From assembly GCA_910589545.1 (NCBI GenBank), contig CAJUSY010000012.1, positions 95,986 to 159,985 on the forward strand: a stretch of DNA of 64,000 nt, given 5' to 3'. Shown in pieces: positions 24,719 through 32,890 of the stretch. Each line of letters opens with the position of its first letter. Position 1 is the first letter of the stretch. This DNA comes from Peptoniphilaceae bacterium. GTDB taxonomy: Bacteria > Bacillota > Clostridia > Tissierellales > Peptoniphilaceae. The notes under the pieces were generated by a model. It did not search any database, was not told the DNA's origin, and saw only the letters and a list, made by a program, of their open reading frames with translations. Both the position numbers and the translations under genes were made by a program.

Positions 24719-25672
24719 CTATAATAATTCAACATCTATTTGTTCGTAAACTTCGTTTATTTTATCTACATCTAACTTTTCAACCTCAGATACCCTGGCA
24801 TTTAATACTCCCAGAGTTAGTGATTTAAGTACTGTTTCCATAATATCTTCGCCTGCATCCAAGAAGTTCGCCAAGCCTGCCACAGTTGCATCTCCACTTC
24901 CAACAGTTCTTTGGATTTTGTATTGAGGAACTTTGATTCTGTACAAACTATCCTTGTATTTTAAAATCGCCCCGTATTTTCCTTGGGTTACAAGTACAAT
25001 CTCAATTCCATCTAATAATTCACTATCGAACACTTTTTTCAAATAATCAGAGTCAGTGTCTATGAAATCTTCTGATGAAATGTCTTCTGTTAAACCTATG
25101 ATTTCCTTGAATTCATAGAAATTGGGCTTAATAGCAAATGGTTTGTAATTATTTTCCAGAACTTTCTTAGTCACTTGTCCATTTGTATCCAAAATAATTT
25201 TGCTCTTGCCTTTTAAAATATCCATAGTTTCTTCAACAAAATTATCTGACAGACCATTCATCAAGCTTCCGCTAATTACGGCTATATTGTAATTCTTGCC
25301 AATTTCAGTGAGTAATGACATGAAAGTTCTCTCAAATCTTGAATCAATTCTATTTGTTTTTTCAAATATTTCAAATTGTTTATCACCGTGAATAACCCTA
25401 ATACAATTTCTAGTGTCGACATTTGTGAATATAAAATCGTGCTTAATATCCACATCATCTAATTTGTCAATGACATAATCTCCGTTACTTCCGCCAATAA
25501 ATCCTGTAACCATGAAATCAGCTCTCAACAAATCCAAAACCTTCGCCACATTTATGCCTTTGCCACCTGGCGTTTTATACACATCATCAACTGTATTTAT
25601 TCCATTTATATCCAACTCGTCCATCTCATATATCACATCAACGGCAGGATTTGCAGTTATACAAAGTATCAT
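24719..25672 (-). CDS. 1-phosphofructokinase-family sugar kinase (PfkB)
   Basis: 317 residues, PfkB/ribokinase fold. The start MILCITANPAVDVIYEM, the substrate loop TPGGKGINVAKVLDLL near 34-49 and the C-terminal anion-hole motif VGSGDATVAGL near 250 are the family signatures. The order and the AxNPAxD start fit FruK/LacC hexose-phosphate kinases, but the exact sugar phosphate is not decided. No PTS gene is adjacent. A second member of the family lies at 61105-62019. Confidence 0.85.
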   Translation of the reverse strand: MILCITANPAVDVIYEMDELDINGINTVDDVYKTPGGKGINVAKVLDLLRADFMVTGFIGGSNGDYVIDKLDDVDIKHDFIFTNVDTRNCIRVIHGDKQFEIFEKTNRIDSRFERTFMSLLTEIGKNYNIAVISGSLMNGLSDNFVEETMDILKGKSKIILDTNGQVTKKVLENNYKPFAIKPNFYEFKEIIGLTEDISSEDFIDTDSDYLKKVFDSELLDGIEIVLVTQGKYGAILKYKDSLYRIKVPQYKIQRTVGSGDATVAGLANFLDAGEDIMETVLKSLTLGVLNARVSEVEKLDVDKINEVYEQIDVELL

Positions 25673-25744
25673 TTTCTTCCCCTCTTAAAATTTTACAAAA
25701 ATTTATCTTTTTACAAATATACCCAATAATTTGGTTTTTAAAAA

Positions 25745-27289
25745 TTATTTAGATAAATTTGACGTAAGAATAATCTCGGCAGCCTTCAGTCCATCTATTG
25801 CACTTGATACAATTCCTCCAGAATATCCGCTACCTTCGCCAATCACATACAAATTATCAACATTTTCGCTTCTTAACAAATCATCTCGATCCATTCTCAC
25901 TGCACACGATGTTCTCGTTTCAACTCCTGTGAGTATAGCATCATCCATTGAAAATCCGTGAAGCTTGTTGTCCATCATTTTAATCGCAGTTTTAATGTAA
26001 TTTGTAACATGCTCTGGGTAAATATCATTCAAATTGCTTAAAACATATCCAGGTTTCACAGTCGGTTCAACTTCTCCGATTTTTTCGGACTTTTTATTAT
26101 CCATAAAATCTTTTACCAATTGAACTGGGGCATTATAATTTGACCCTCCTAATTCAAAAGCTTTTCGTTCGATTTCTTGTTGGAATTTTATCCCATCCAA
26201 TAAATTGTGTCCATAAGTTTCCTCATCTATTCCACATACTATTGCGCTATTTGCATTTCTACCATCTCTTTTGTGAAAACTCATACCATTGACACACAAC
26301 TCATTTTCTTCACTAGATGCATTGATCACATAACCTCCTGGACACATACAAAAAGTGTACACTCCTCTTTTGTTTTCTTCAGAATAAGAAAGCTGGTAAG
26401 TCGCACTTGGAAGGTTTCTATCGCATTTATATTGTGCCAAATCAATCATTTTTTGTGGATGTTCAATTCTAAAACCGACAGCAAATGGTTTATTCGTCAT
26501 TTTAATTTTATCGGCTAACATCATCACTGTATCTCTTGAACTGTTTCCAAGAGCCAAAACATAACAGTCAGATTGAAATTTTCTATTATGCGATTTTATT
26601 CCCACACATTTTTCATTTTCAATTTCCAAATTGCCGATTAATGTATCGAATTCAAATTCACAACCCATTTTGATAAGGTCATTTCTCATATTCACAATTA
26701 CTTTTTGCAATTCATCGGTTCCGATGTGCGGCTTGGAGTCATACATAATTTCACTAGGAGCGCCGTAGTCCACAAATGTCTTCAAGACTTCTCTTACTCT
26801 TTTGTCTTTAGATCGTGCAGTTAATTTGCCGTCAGAAAAAGTTCCAGCTCCACCTTCACCAAATTGCACGTTACTGTTTGTGTTTAGCTTACCAGTATCC
26901 AGGAATTTGTTGATATCGTCAACTCTTTTGGATACCTCGCTTCCTCGTTCAATAACTTTCACCTTAGCTCCGTTTTTCGCTAATAAATACGCACAAAACA
27001 ATCCCGCAGGACCACTTCCAACAACTGTGACGCTTTTCGAATTATCGACATCTTCTAAGTTAAAATCTTCTTCATGATATCTTTCGCAATTTTTGATTGA
27101 TTTTATTTTTTTATCAGACAAATCAACATCCACGATAACTTGGTAATTAAACAGAATTCCCCTTCTAGCATCAATTGATTTTCTGTAAATTTCGTAATCG
27201 AAATTTTTTATTCCAATCATTTTAGAGATTTTTTTCTTCAATTCGTTTTCGTCGTCATTTTTTAATTTTATATTTCTGATAATAATCAT
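25745..27289 (-). CDS. FAD-dependent oxidoreductase, COG2509 type
   Basis: 514 residues. The N-terminal 70 residues form a small domain. A dinucleotide-binding motif VVGSGPAGLFCAYLLAKNG lies near 89-107. NVQFGEGGAGTFSDGKLTAR (near 140) and the C-terminal YVIGEGSGYSGGIVSSAIDGL are highly characteristic of these uncharacterised flavoproteins, related to HI0933/FAD-binding proteins. The substrate is unknown. It stands apart from its neighbours by 70-450 bp. Confidence 0.85.
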   Translation of the reverse strand: MIIIRNIKLKNDDENELKKKISKMIGIKNFDYEIYRKSIDARRGILFNYQVIVDVDLSDKKIKSIKNCERYHEEDFNLEDVDNSKSVTVVGSGPAGLFCAYLLAKNGAKVKVIERGSEVSKRVDDINKFLDTGKLNTNSNVQFGEGGAGTFSDGKLTARSKDKRVREVLKTFVDYGAPSEIMYDSKPHIGTDELQKVIVNMRNDLIKMGCEFEFDTLIGNLEIENEKCVGIKSHNRKFQSDCYVLALGNSSRDTVMMLADKIKMTNKPFAVGFRIEHPQKMIDLAQYKCDRNLPSATYQLSYSEENKRGVYTFCMCPGGYVINASSEENELCVNGMSFHKRDGRNANSAIVCGIDEETYGHNLLDGIKFQQEIERKAFELGGSNYNAPVQLVKDFMDNKKSEKIGEVEPTVKPGYVLSNLNDIYPEHVTNYIKTAIKMMDNKLHGFSMDDAILTGVETRTSCAVRMDRDDLLRSENVDNLYVIGEGSGYSGGIVSSAIDGLKAAEIILTSNLSK

Positions 27290-27370
27290 AATTTTCTCTC
27301 TTTCATTTGTTACTTGTATTATATCATTATTTAAATAGAAATATTGATAGGTAGAGAATAAGGTGTTTTA

Positions 27371-27535
27371 AAATCCTAATGCTAAGAATATCATACGGAA
27401 AAAATTGGCTTGATTTCAAATCGAAAAAATCCGGCTAAAATCGCACTGTTTGAGCGTAAGCGAGTTTGCGATTTTAGGATTTTGAGATTTAGAAATCTAC
27501 AATTTTTGGAGTCTAGATATTCGTGCATTAGATTT
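27371..27535. repeat. Long-hairpin dispersed element B, copy 1
   Basis: 165 bp whose two ends pair (AAATCCTAATGC with GCATTAGATTT) and whose interior continues to pair: GAATATC/GATATTC, GATTTC/GAAATC, AAAATCC/GGATTTT and TAAAATCGCA/TGCGATTTTA. The loop contains CTCGCTTACGCTCAAACAG. It lies 18 bp beyond the terminator of the C_GCAxxG_C_C gene. A second copy is at 53548-53714. The remainder of the gap 27290-27583 is AT-rich. Confidence 0.75.
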
Positions 27536-27549
27536 TTAAATCCACATTT

Positions 27550-27577
27550 AAAAAGCTGCCTACCAAAGTAGACAGCT
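27550..27577 (-). terminator. Terminator of the ArsS-type cluster
   Basis: Stem AGCTGTCTAC/GTAGGCAGCT with a TTTG loop followed by TTTTT on the minus strand, 7 bp after the stop. Confidence 0.85.
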
Positions 27578-27583
27578 CTCATT

Positions 27584-28024
27584 TTATTTTTCTTCAAACA
27601 TTTCCTCTAATATATCTATTGCATCGTTCACAGCTTGTGGGCATTTTCTTTGCATCGTGTTTTCTTGTTCGATTTTTTCAAGATTTTCTGCTATATTATC
27701 TCCCAATATTTCTTCACAAATTATCGTAGATTGTTTTTCTTTGAATTTGGTATCGAATTCGAACATTTTTTTGATAAGTTCGACTTTCTTTTCGCCTTCA
27801 TTTGCCTTTGAATGGCCGTATTTGATTCCTAAAACCATATAAGCACCAGTTACCGCTCCACAAGTCATTCCTTTGTACATTCCGCCTGTAAATGGGGATG
27901 CTATTTTTGTGACAAGTTCCCTGTCCACTCCCAAATCATCAGCAAAATATCTCAAAACGACTTGCGCACAATCTAATCCTTCTGAAAATTGTTGCCAAAT
28001 TTCTTCATTTGTCAATTTACTCAT
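27584..28024 (-). CDS. C_GCAxxG_C_C family protein
   Basis: 146 residues, cytoplasmic. The early LDCAQVVLRYF Cys (near 18), the central TCGAVTGAYMVLG (GCAxxG-like block near 53) and the later Cys residues in IICEEILGD and RKCPQAV give the spaced-Cys pattern that names the family. These Cys probably bind a metal or Fe-S cluster; the biochemical role is not known. It overlaps the ArsS-like gene by 8 bp (ATGAGTAA) and is last in the cluster before a terminator. Confidence 0.85.
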   Translation of the reverse strand: MSKLTNEEIWQQFSEGLDCAQVVLRYFADDLGVDRELVTKIASPFTGGMYKGMTCGAVTGAYMVLGIKYGHSKANEGEKKVELIKKMFEFDTKFKEKQSTIICEEILGDNIAENLEKIEQENTMQRKCPQAVNDAIDILEEMFEEK

Positions 28025-28937
28025 CTAATGCACCTCCACAGCTTGACCCACTTTCTGCACTGCAACCATAGCAGTAATCTTTCCACACGATTTTTCTTGT
28101 CAAATCATCCACATCTATCAAGTCTTTGATGCTTATGTAATCGTTCATCGTAACTTTCTCTGCTAAGTGGAAGTCACAATCGTGAAGATTTCCTAAGCTA
28201 TCCACAGAAATTTGGTATCTGCACATTAAATTTTGGACATTATCTTCATTGTAATTATCTTCCAATAATTTCATATAATCATCGTATTCGCCATTTTCTA
28301 CCAAGAAATCTCTGAAATATCCGATAGGTATGTTTGTAATTGTGAACAAATTACTGAAAACTACGTTTTTCTTTTTCAATTCACGTTCGTAATCTAATTG
28401 AAGATTAGATTGTTCTGGAGGCAAAAATCCTCCCAATGGATTGTAAACCAAGTCCAATTCTTTGTCCGTTCCATAGCCCATTTCGTTAAGTCTTATTAAA
28501 TTGGCGATTACTTTGTCGAACACTCCATTTCCTCTTTGACTGTCTACATTGTCTTGAGTGTAGCATGGAAGAGACACTACGATTTTGGCTTTTTCTTTGT
28601 CCAATAAATCCATTAATTCTTGGTTTTTTTCGATATTTGTGGCATTAGTTCTAATAATAACTTCTTCTACTCTCTTGAAACATTCCTCTATAAACCACAC
28701 GATTTCTGGATGTGTCGTAGGTTCTCCACCTGTAATATCCACAGTTTTCATCTTATGATTATCCAAAAACTTCAAGCAATCTTGCATTGTTTCCTTGGAC
28801 ATTTCCAAGTTTTCGCTGTTTTTCATAACGTGACAATGTTTACAACGCAAATTACATTTTTCAGTTATGTTTAATTGTAAAGTGGTAATATCGCCAGTTT
28901 TTTTATATTTTTCTGGAATTCTATCTTCGAATTTCAT
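28017..28937 (-). CDS. ArsS-type radical SAM protein (rSAM/Cys-rich)
   Basis: 306 residues. The radical SAM cluster motif is CNLRCKHCHV near 27-36, preceded by TTLQLNITEK as in ArsS. DITGGEPTTHPE near 68 is the SAM-binding GGE. The Cys-rich tail CYGCSAESGSSCGGAL is diagnostic of the family, some members of which are selenoproteins; here all positions are Cys. ArsS acts in arsenosugar formation elsewhere. It overlaps the Fe-S gene by 4 bp and the C_GCAxxG_C_C gene by 8 bp. No arsM is in the cluster, so the substrate here may differ. Confidence 0.85.
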   Translation of the reverse strand: MKFEDRIPEKYKKTGDITTLQLNITEKCNLRCKHCHVMKNSENLEMSKETMQDCLKFLDNHKMKTVDITGGEPTTHPEIVWFIEECFKRVEEVIIRTNATNIEKNQELMDLLDKEKAKIVVSLPCYTQDNVDSQRGNGVFDKVIANLIRLNEMGYGTDKELDLVYNPLGGFLPPEQSNLQLDYERELKKKNVVFSNLFTITNIPIGYFRDFLVENGEYDDYMKLLEDNYNEDNVQNLMCRYQISVDSLGNLHDCDFHLAEKVTMNDYISIKDLIDVDDLTRKIVWKDYCYGCSAESGSSCGGALDE

Positions 28938-29881
28938 TTTCTCCCCCTAAATTTTCCTTTTAAAGCATTTTTGAAAAAGCTTGGGTCGCATTTTTCATCT
29001 ATACCAACCATTTTGCTCACAAAATGGTGGACTTCATTATTTGCAACAAACTTTGAGGAACAAGTTGCGCAATAAGTATACAATTCATCGTTTTGAATGG
29101 AGTTTTGCATTTGAGTAGCGATGTCTTTTTCGCTTTTTCCTGCAATTCCTCCCGCTCCACAACAATTTGTGCTTATGTATTTATTATTAAATCCTTTGAT
29201 ATGTCTTTTGATTTCGTCGAATATTATGTGATTGTACCTGTCAGAACAAGGGAAGAACACATTCACTTCCTCGTCAATATCGTGTATCATATCTCTTTCT
29301 TCAAGCCACTTAAAAATCGTAATCACTTCAACCGATAAATTCTTGTGAAATTTGTGAAAACAGTTCGGACACACGCATACAATTCTTTCGACCTCTTTTT
29401 CCTTGAGTTCTTGTTCAAAACGTTCCATGTAATTATTCTCAAATCCCGTGTAATCACTTGGAAGGTTACAGCAATCAATCGAATAATCAAATCCTTCTTT
29501 TGTGAATAATTCCATCAAATATTTTGTGGTATCAGGATAAAACGCTGGAAAATTACATCCCAAATACAACAAATCTTTTGTCTTAAGATTTGATTTGTTT
29601 TTGAAAAAGTAATTTTCTTTTTGTTTTTTTACAGATTCGAATTTTGGATTTTCTTTTCTTAGTATAAGAGAAATCTTTTTTCCATCCAAATCAACAGGAC
29701 ACACCGCTTTGCATTTTTGACACAAGAAACAAGAAAATGCCAAATCAGACCTGTCGGCAAAATCTTTCAAATTAATCTTATATTTAGTCAAAAAAGGACA
29801 GTTCTTAGTGCATTTACCACAATCTATGCATTTTTCTCTGACTTCTTGTAAGTAATCATTTGTACTTTTGTTTGATATCAT
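28934..29881 (-). CDS. Fe-S protein with CCG domain (heterodisulfide reductase-like)
   Basis: 315 residues. Two [4Fe-4S] motifs lie near the N-terminus: CIDCGKCTKNCP (near 18) and CFLCQKCKAVCP (near 50). The rest is a cysteine-rich region with LGCNFPAFYPDT, a CVCPNCFHKFH centre and STNCCGAGGIAGKSE, the CCG motif of HdrB/GlpC-like proteins. It should pass electrons to a disulfide or partner enzyme in the cytoplasm. It is embedded between a GT2 and ArsS-like genes with overlaps of 26 and 4 bp, so it is likely part of the same pathway, perhaps as the electron donor. Confidence 0.85.
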   Translation of the reverse strand: MISNKSTNDYLQEVREKCIDCGKCTKNCPFLTKYKINLKDFADRSDLAFSCFLCQKCKAVCPVDLDGKKISLILRKENPKFESVKKQKENYFFKNKSNLKTKDLLYLGCNFPAFYPDTTKYLMELFTKEGFDYSIDCCNLPSDYTGFENNYMERFEQELKEKEVERIVCVCPNCFHKFHKNLSVEVITIFKWLEERDMIHDIDEEVNVFFPCSDRYNHIIFDEIKRHIKGFNNKYISTNCCGAGGIAGKSEKDIATQMQNSIQNDELYTYCATCSSKFVANNEVHHFVSKMVGIDEKCDPSFFKNALKGKFRGRK

Positions 29882-30518
29882 CTACTTTTTCCCCCTTGCG
29901 ATACATGTGTTGACATTTCTGCATCATCCACATAGTCCTAAAAGGACCATTTTTTTGAAATCTACGCGACGAAGAATATATCTTCATCTTTGATTGAAAG
30001 ATAGTGTAGCCTTTTTCCTTCACCCTAATCGAAAAATCATAATCTTCCATTAAATCTATATTTTTAAATCCGCCCATTTCATAATAAAATTTTCTTGTAA
30101 AAAACATTCCCTGATCACCAAATGCGATGTTTCTTTGTTTGACGCGATTATTTGAATTAAATGCGACAATTTGCATTATGAACTGTTTTGGTACAAATGA
30201 AATGCTGAAACAACCCATTTTGTAGTTTTGCAAAATAGATTTTATCTCTTCTTTTGGATTTTCTGTAAAAAAAGTATCCGAATGAAGAATCAGAATTATT
30301 TCTCCGTTTGAATTTGCAATTCCATTTATAATTTGATTGCCGCGACCTTTTTTGCTTTTAATAGGACTATATCCTCTATTTACGATTTTTTCAAAAGTAT
30401 CATCATCGCCGCTCACGCTGAAAATCACTTCAAATTCGTCATCAAAAACATCCAAATGATCTATAAATTTGTCGATATTTTCCGATTCGTTATAGACTGG
30501 TACTATTACTGAAATCAT
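29856..30518 (-). CDS. Family 2 glycosyltransferase (rSAM/selenodomain-associated transferase 2)
   Basis: 220 residues. The GT-A start ISVIVPVYNESENIDKFI, the KGRGNQIINGI nucleotide loop near 59, the DxD-like ILHSDTFF near 78 and GDQGMFFTRKFYYEMGGF near 133 identify the TIGR04283-type transferase that accompanies ArsS. It overlaps the genes on both sides by 26 and 29 bp. It is expected to add a sugar to, or remodel, the product made by the cluster. Confidence 0.85.
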   Translation of the reverse strand: MISVIVPVYNESENIDKFIDHLDVFDDEFEVIFSVSGDDDTFEKIVNRGYSPIKSKKGRGNQIINGIANSNGEIILILHSDTFFTENPKEEIKSILQNYKMGCFSISFVPKQFIMQIVAFNSNNRVKQRNIAFGDQGMFFTRKFYYEMGGFKNIDLMEDYDFSIRVKEKGYTIFQSKMKIYSSSRRFQKNGPFRTMWMMQKCQHMYRKGEKVDDIKQKYK

Positions 30519-31971
30519 TAGCTTTTATAAACTCCCATATTCTATCCAAAAAATCATCTGATAAATACGCTTTTATCTTTTCAAAAGTAAATCCAATATC
30601 TCTTTTTTCATCGACATATTGAGTGTATGCCATGGAACACCAAGTAATTCCTCTGAGACACGTAAACAGCAAATACTTCACAAATTTTTCTTTGTCGATT
30701 TTAACATTCGAAAACTTATCGTATTCTTCTATGAAATTATCTATAGTTTCATTATCGAAAATCACATCAGTTTTCCAAAAAGTCGTCGTCGGTGCCAAAA
30801 AATGCGCCAAATCTTGTTCACGTTCTCCAATTATCGGTTTTTCCCAATCTATAACATAAGACTTTTCACCTATTATGAAATTTTGGTTGTTTAATTCAGT
30901 GTTGATAAGACACGGATTTTCAAGAGTAGAATCAAGCCCAAGATTTTTAATATATCGTAGCATATCTGAAATTTTATCTTCTGTAGATTTTGTTTTTTTG
31001 TCCCAGTTTTGATAATGAGAAAACATCTGTGTGAATTCTTCAAACATCATTTCAAATGGGCTGTCTGCTTTTACGAAATCTTTGCCAGTTACATAAAGAG
31101 AATGAATTTTTGATAAAAGATACGCTGCAATTTTTAAATCAGTGTGATAATTAAGTTCTCTACCAATCAAGTATTCTTCTGTTAAATAAGAAATACCGGA
31201 CATTTCATCTTTTTTCAAATCGTAGACTTTAGGTGTAACTTTTGATTGCTCCAAGAACTTTAGAGCATTGTATTCGTATTCAATCTGATTAGTCAAATGC
31301 ATTTGTGAGCCTCTTGCAATTCTTATCAAATAATCCCCATCTATTAAATAATTAGAATTATACTCACCTTTGCCAAGTAATTTGACGTTTTTAGATTGCG
31401 ATATGTATTTGATAAAATCAATATCAGTGTCTACATCGTGAGTTTTTCTCAATTTAAAATAGGACAAGTTATTTTGAATCAGACAATTTTCCAAATCATT
31501 TTCTACATTTGAATTAGAATATGTCTTGTTTTTAAATAAAACATCTTGTGTTTTTTTCATTCCTATTAAACTGTATCCGCCATCTTCAGTTGGACTGAAC
31601 ACTACATCATTGCTATTTAATTTATCGAAAGCATTATCAAAAATCTCACCATCAAAATCTATAATGTCAGATCCCACCAAAATCACCTTTGAATATCCTT
31701 GTGACAAAACGTGATTTATAGAATTATTCATCCTTTGACCGATATCTTCTCCTGTTTGTTTGATGCAATCATAGGAAGAATTTTTTTCGTAATCAGGAAA
31801 TAGTTCATCTGGAGTCAGAGATAAGAAAACTTCGTAATCTTTTATTGTATTCAGATTTTTTTCAATCAAACTTTCACTAAACTTTATCCTTTGTCCTTCT
31901 GATAAAATTGTCGATAATCTAGTTTTGGAATTTTTATTCGGAATTTTGGTCATTAAAATTACTGCGTTCAT
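30490..31971 (-). CDS. DUF2064 glycosyltransferase fused to a phosphotransferase-like domain
   Basis: 493 residues in two domains. Residues 1-190 match the TIGR04282/DUF2064 nucleotidyl-glycosyl transferase that goes with ArsS: AVILMTKIPNKNSKTRLS, VILVGSDIIDFDG near 95 and SPTEDGGYSLIGM near 121. From about 200 an APH/choline-kinase fold follows, with ATP-loop residues GEYNSNYLI, then NTELNNQNF and VIDWEKPI near 355-380. The usual HGD catalytic triplet is replaced by NTE, so kinase activity is uncertain. It is first in the cluster, behind AGGAGA and downstream of another gene's terminator. Confidence 0.8.
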   Translation of the reverse strand: MNAVILMTKIPNKNSKTRLSTILSEGQRIKFSESLIEKNLNTIKDYEVFLSLTPDELFPDYEKNSSYDCIKQTGEDIGQRMNNSINHVLSQGYSKVILVGSDIIDFDGEIFDNAFDKLNSNDVVFSPTEDGGYSLIGMKKTQDVLFKNKTYSNSNVENDLENCLIQNNLSYFKLRKTHDVDTDIDFIKYISQSKNVKLLGKGEYNSNYLIDGDYLIRIARGSQMHLTNQIEYEYNALKFLEQSKVTPKVYDLKKDEMSGISYLTEEYLIGRELNYHTDLKIAAYLLSKIHSLYVTGKDFVKADSPFEMMFEEFTQMFSHYQNWDKKTKSTEDKISDMLRYIKNLGLDSTLENPCLINTELNNQNFIIGEKSYVIDWEKPIIGEREQDLAHFLAPTTTFWKTDVIFDNETIDNFIEEYDKFSNVKIDKEKFVKYLLFTCLRGITWCSMAYTQYVDEKRDIGFTFEKIKAYLSDDFLDRIWEFIKANDFSNSTSL

Positions 31972-31983
31972 TTTATCTCCTGT

Positions 31984-32013
31984 AAAAAAAGCGACTCACA
32001 AATGAGCCGCTTT
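31984..32013 (-). terminator. Terminator of the rhodanese lipoprotein gene
   Basis: Stem AAAGCGGCTCA/TGAGTCGCTTT (one mismatch) followed by TTTTTTT on the minus strand, about 12 bp after the stop. Confidence 0.85.
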
Positions 32014-32025
32014 AATTTTAAAAAA

Positions 32026-32808
32026 CTATTTTACTAATTCGTAGTCGTGTTCTTTAGTTCCATCTAAAGAGTTGAATACTTCTTTGTTTCCTCTGTCAAT
32101 TAGTTTTTGTGCTAATTTACTAGATTTGTTTCCAGAATAGCAATAAGTGTAAACTGGTTTATCTGTAGGGATTTCTGATAATCTTGCATCAGCTTCATTT
32201 AATGGAATGTTAATTGCATTTTTGATGTGACCTGCATCATAATCTTTTTTATCTCTAACATCAACTATTACGTTGTTAGTATCTTCAGATGCTTTTACTA
32301 AATCTTCTGGTAAAATGTTAGCGAATTTAACTAATTTGTATTCAAATTTCTTAACGCCTTCTGCGTTTGTAACATCTTTGAATCCTTTGTCTACTAAAAT
32401 TTCAGCAGCTTTTTGGCTTTTCTTTCCTGTGTTGCAAACTGTAATTACAGCTTTGTCCTTGTAAGCATCTAACTTAGAAACTTCTTGTTCAAAAGTGTCA
32501 ATTGGCATATTGATAGCCCATTTAACGTGACCTTGGTCATATTCTTCTTTGCTTCTAACGTCAACAACCAATACAGTTTCTTTTTTCTTCTTGTCTTGTT
32601 CGATTGCTTCAAGATCAGCGCCTTTCATTTCTTTGATGGCTGCTTTTTCTTCAGTTTTTTCTTCTGCTTTTTCTTCAGTCTTTTCTGCTGGTTTTTCAGC
32701 ATTTTGTTCTGTTTTCTTTTCGTTTTCAGCTGGTTTATCTGAATTATTTGAACATCCAGTAACAGTTAAAGCTGATACTAAAGCTAATGTTAATAAAAGT
32801 TTTTTCAC
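32026..32808 (-). CDS. Lipoprotein with two rhodanese domains
   Basis: 260 residues. A signal peptide with lipobox LTVTGC (Cys19) sends it to the outer face of the membrane. A low-complexity Glu/Lys/Ala linker (about 25-60) follows. Two rhodanese domains then each keep an active-site Cys: VCNTGKKSQ near 128 and YCYSGNKSS near 223. Rhodaneses transfer sulfane sulfur or carry a persulfide. A surface location next to a TlpA-like lipoprotein and an Fe-S membrane protein suggests sulfur or thiol chemistry outside the cell. Its stop lies just before a terminator. Confidence 0.88.
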   Translation of the reverse strand: MKKLLLTLALVSALTVTGCSNNSDKPAENEKKTEQNAEKPAEKTEEKAEEKTEEKAAIKEMKGADLEAIEQDKKKKETVLVVDVRSKEEYDQGHVKWAINMPIDTFEQEVSKLDAYKDKAVITVCNTGKKSQKAAEILVDKGFKDVTNAEGVKKFEYKLVKFANILPEDLVKASEDTNNVIVDVRDKKDYDAGHIKNAINIPLNEADARLSEIPTDKPVYTYCYSGNKSSKLAQKLIDRGNKEVFNSLDGTKEHDYELVK

Positions 32809-32890
32809 TATAAATTCCTCCTAAAAATCTTTTCGATATAATTGTATCATAAGAGAAATGTAAAACCCAAGCTTTATTTATTGAAATTTT

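Noticed and set aside
27391..27597. 68-codon open frame across element B and the adjoining terminator
   Set aside because: It runs through both hairpins, has no ribosome site, and its sequence follows the palindrome rather than protein constraints.
28017..28937. Selenocysteine in the ArsS-type protein
   Set aside because: The Cys-rich tail is encoded entirely with Cys codons and the frame ends at a TAA; no in-frame UGA is present.
28934..28940. Read-through of the Fe-S protein stop (TGA) as Sec
   Set aside because: The TGA is part of an ATGA overlap with the next start, and the codons beyond it belong to the ArsS-type gene in another frame.
32485..32824. Plus-strand frames rich in Phe/Ser opposite the rhodanese lipoprotein
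   Set aside because: They are the reverse of the Glu/Lys-rich linker and signal peptide, without ribosome sites.
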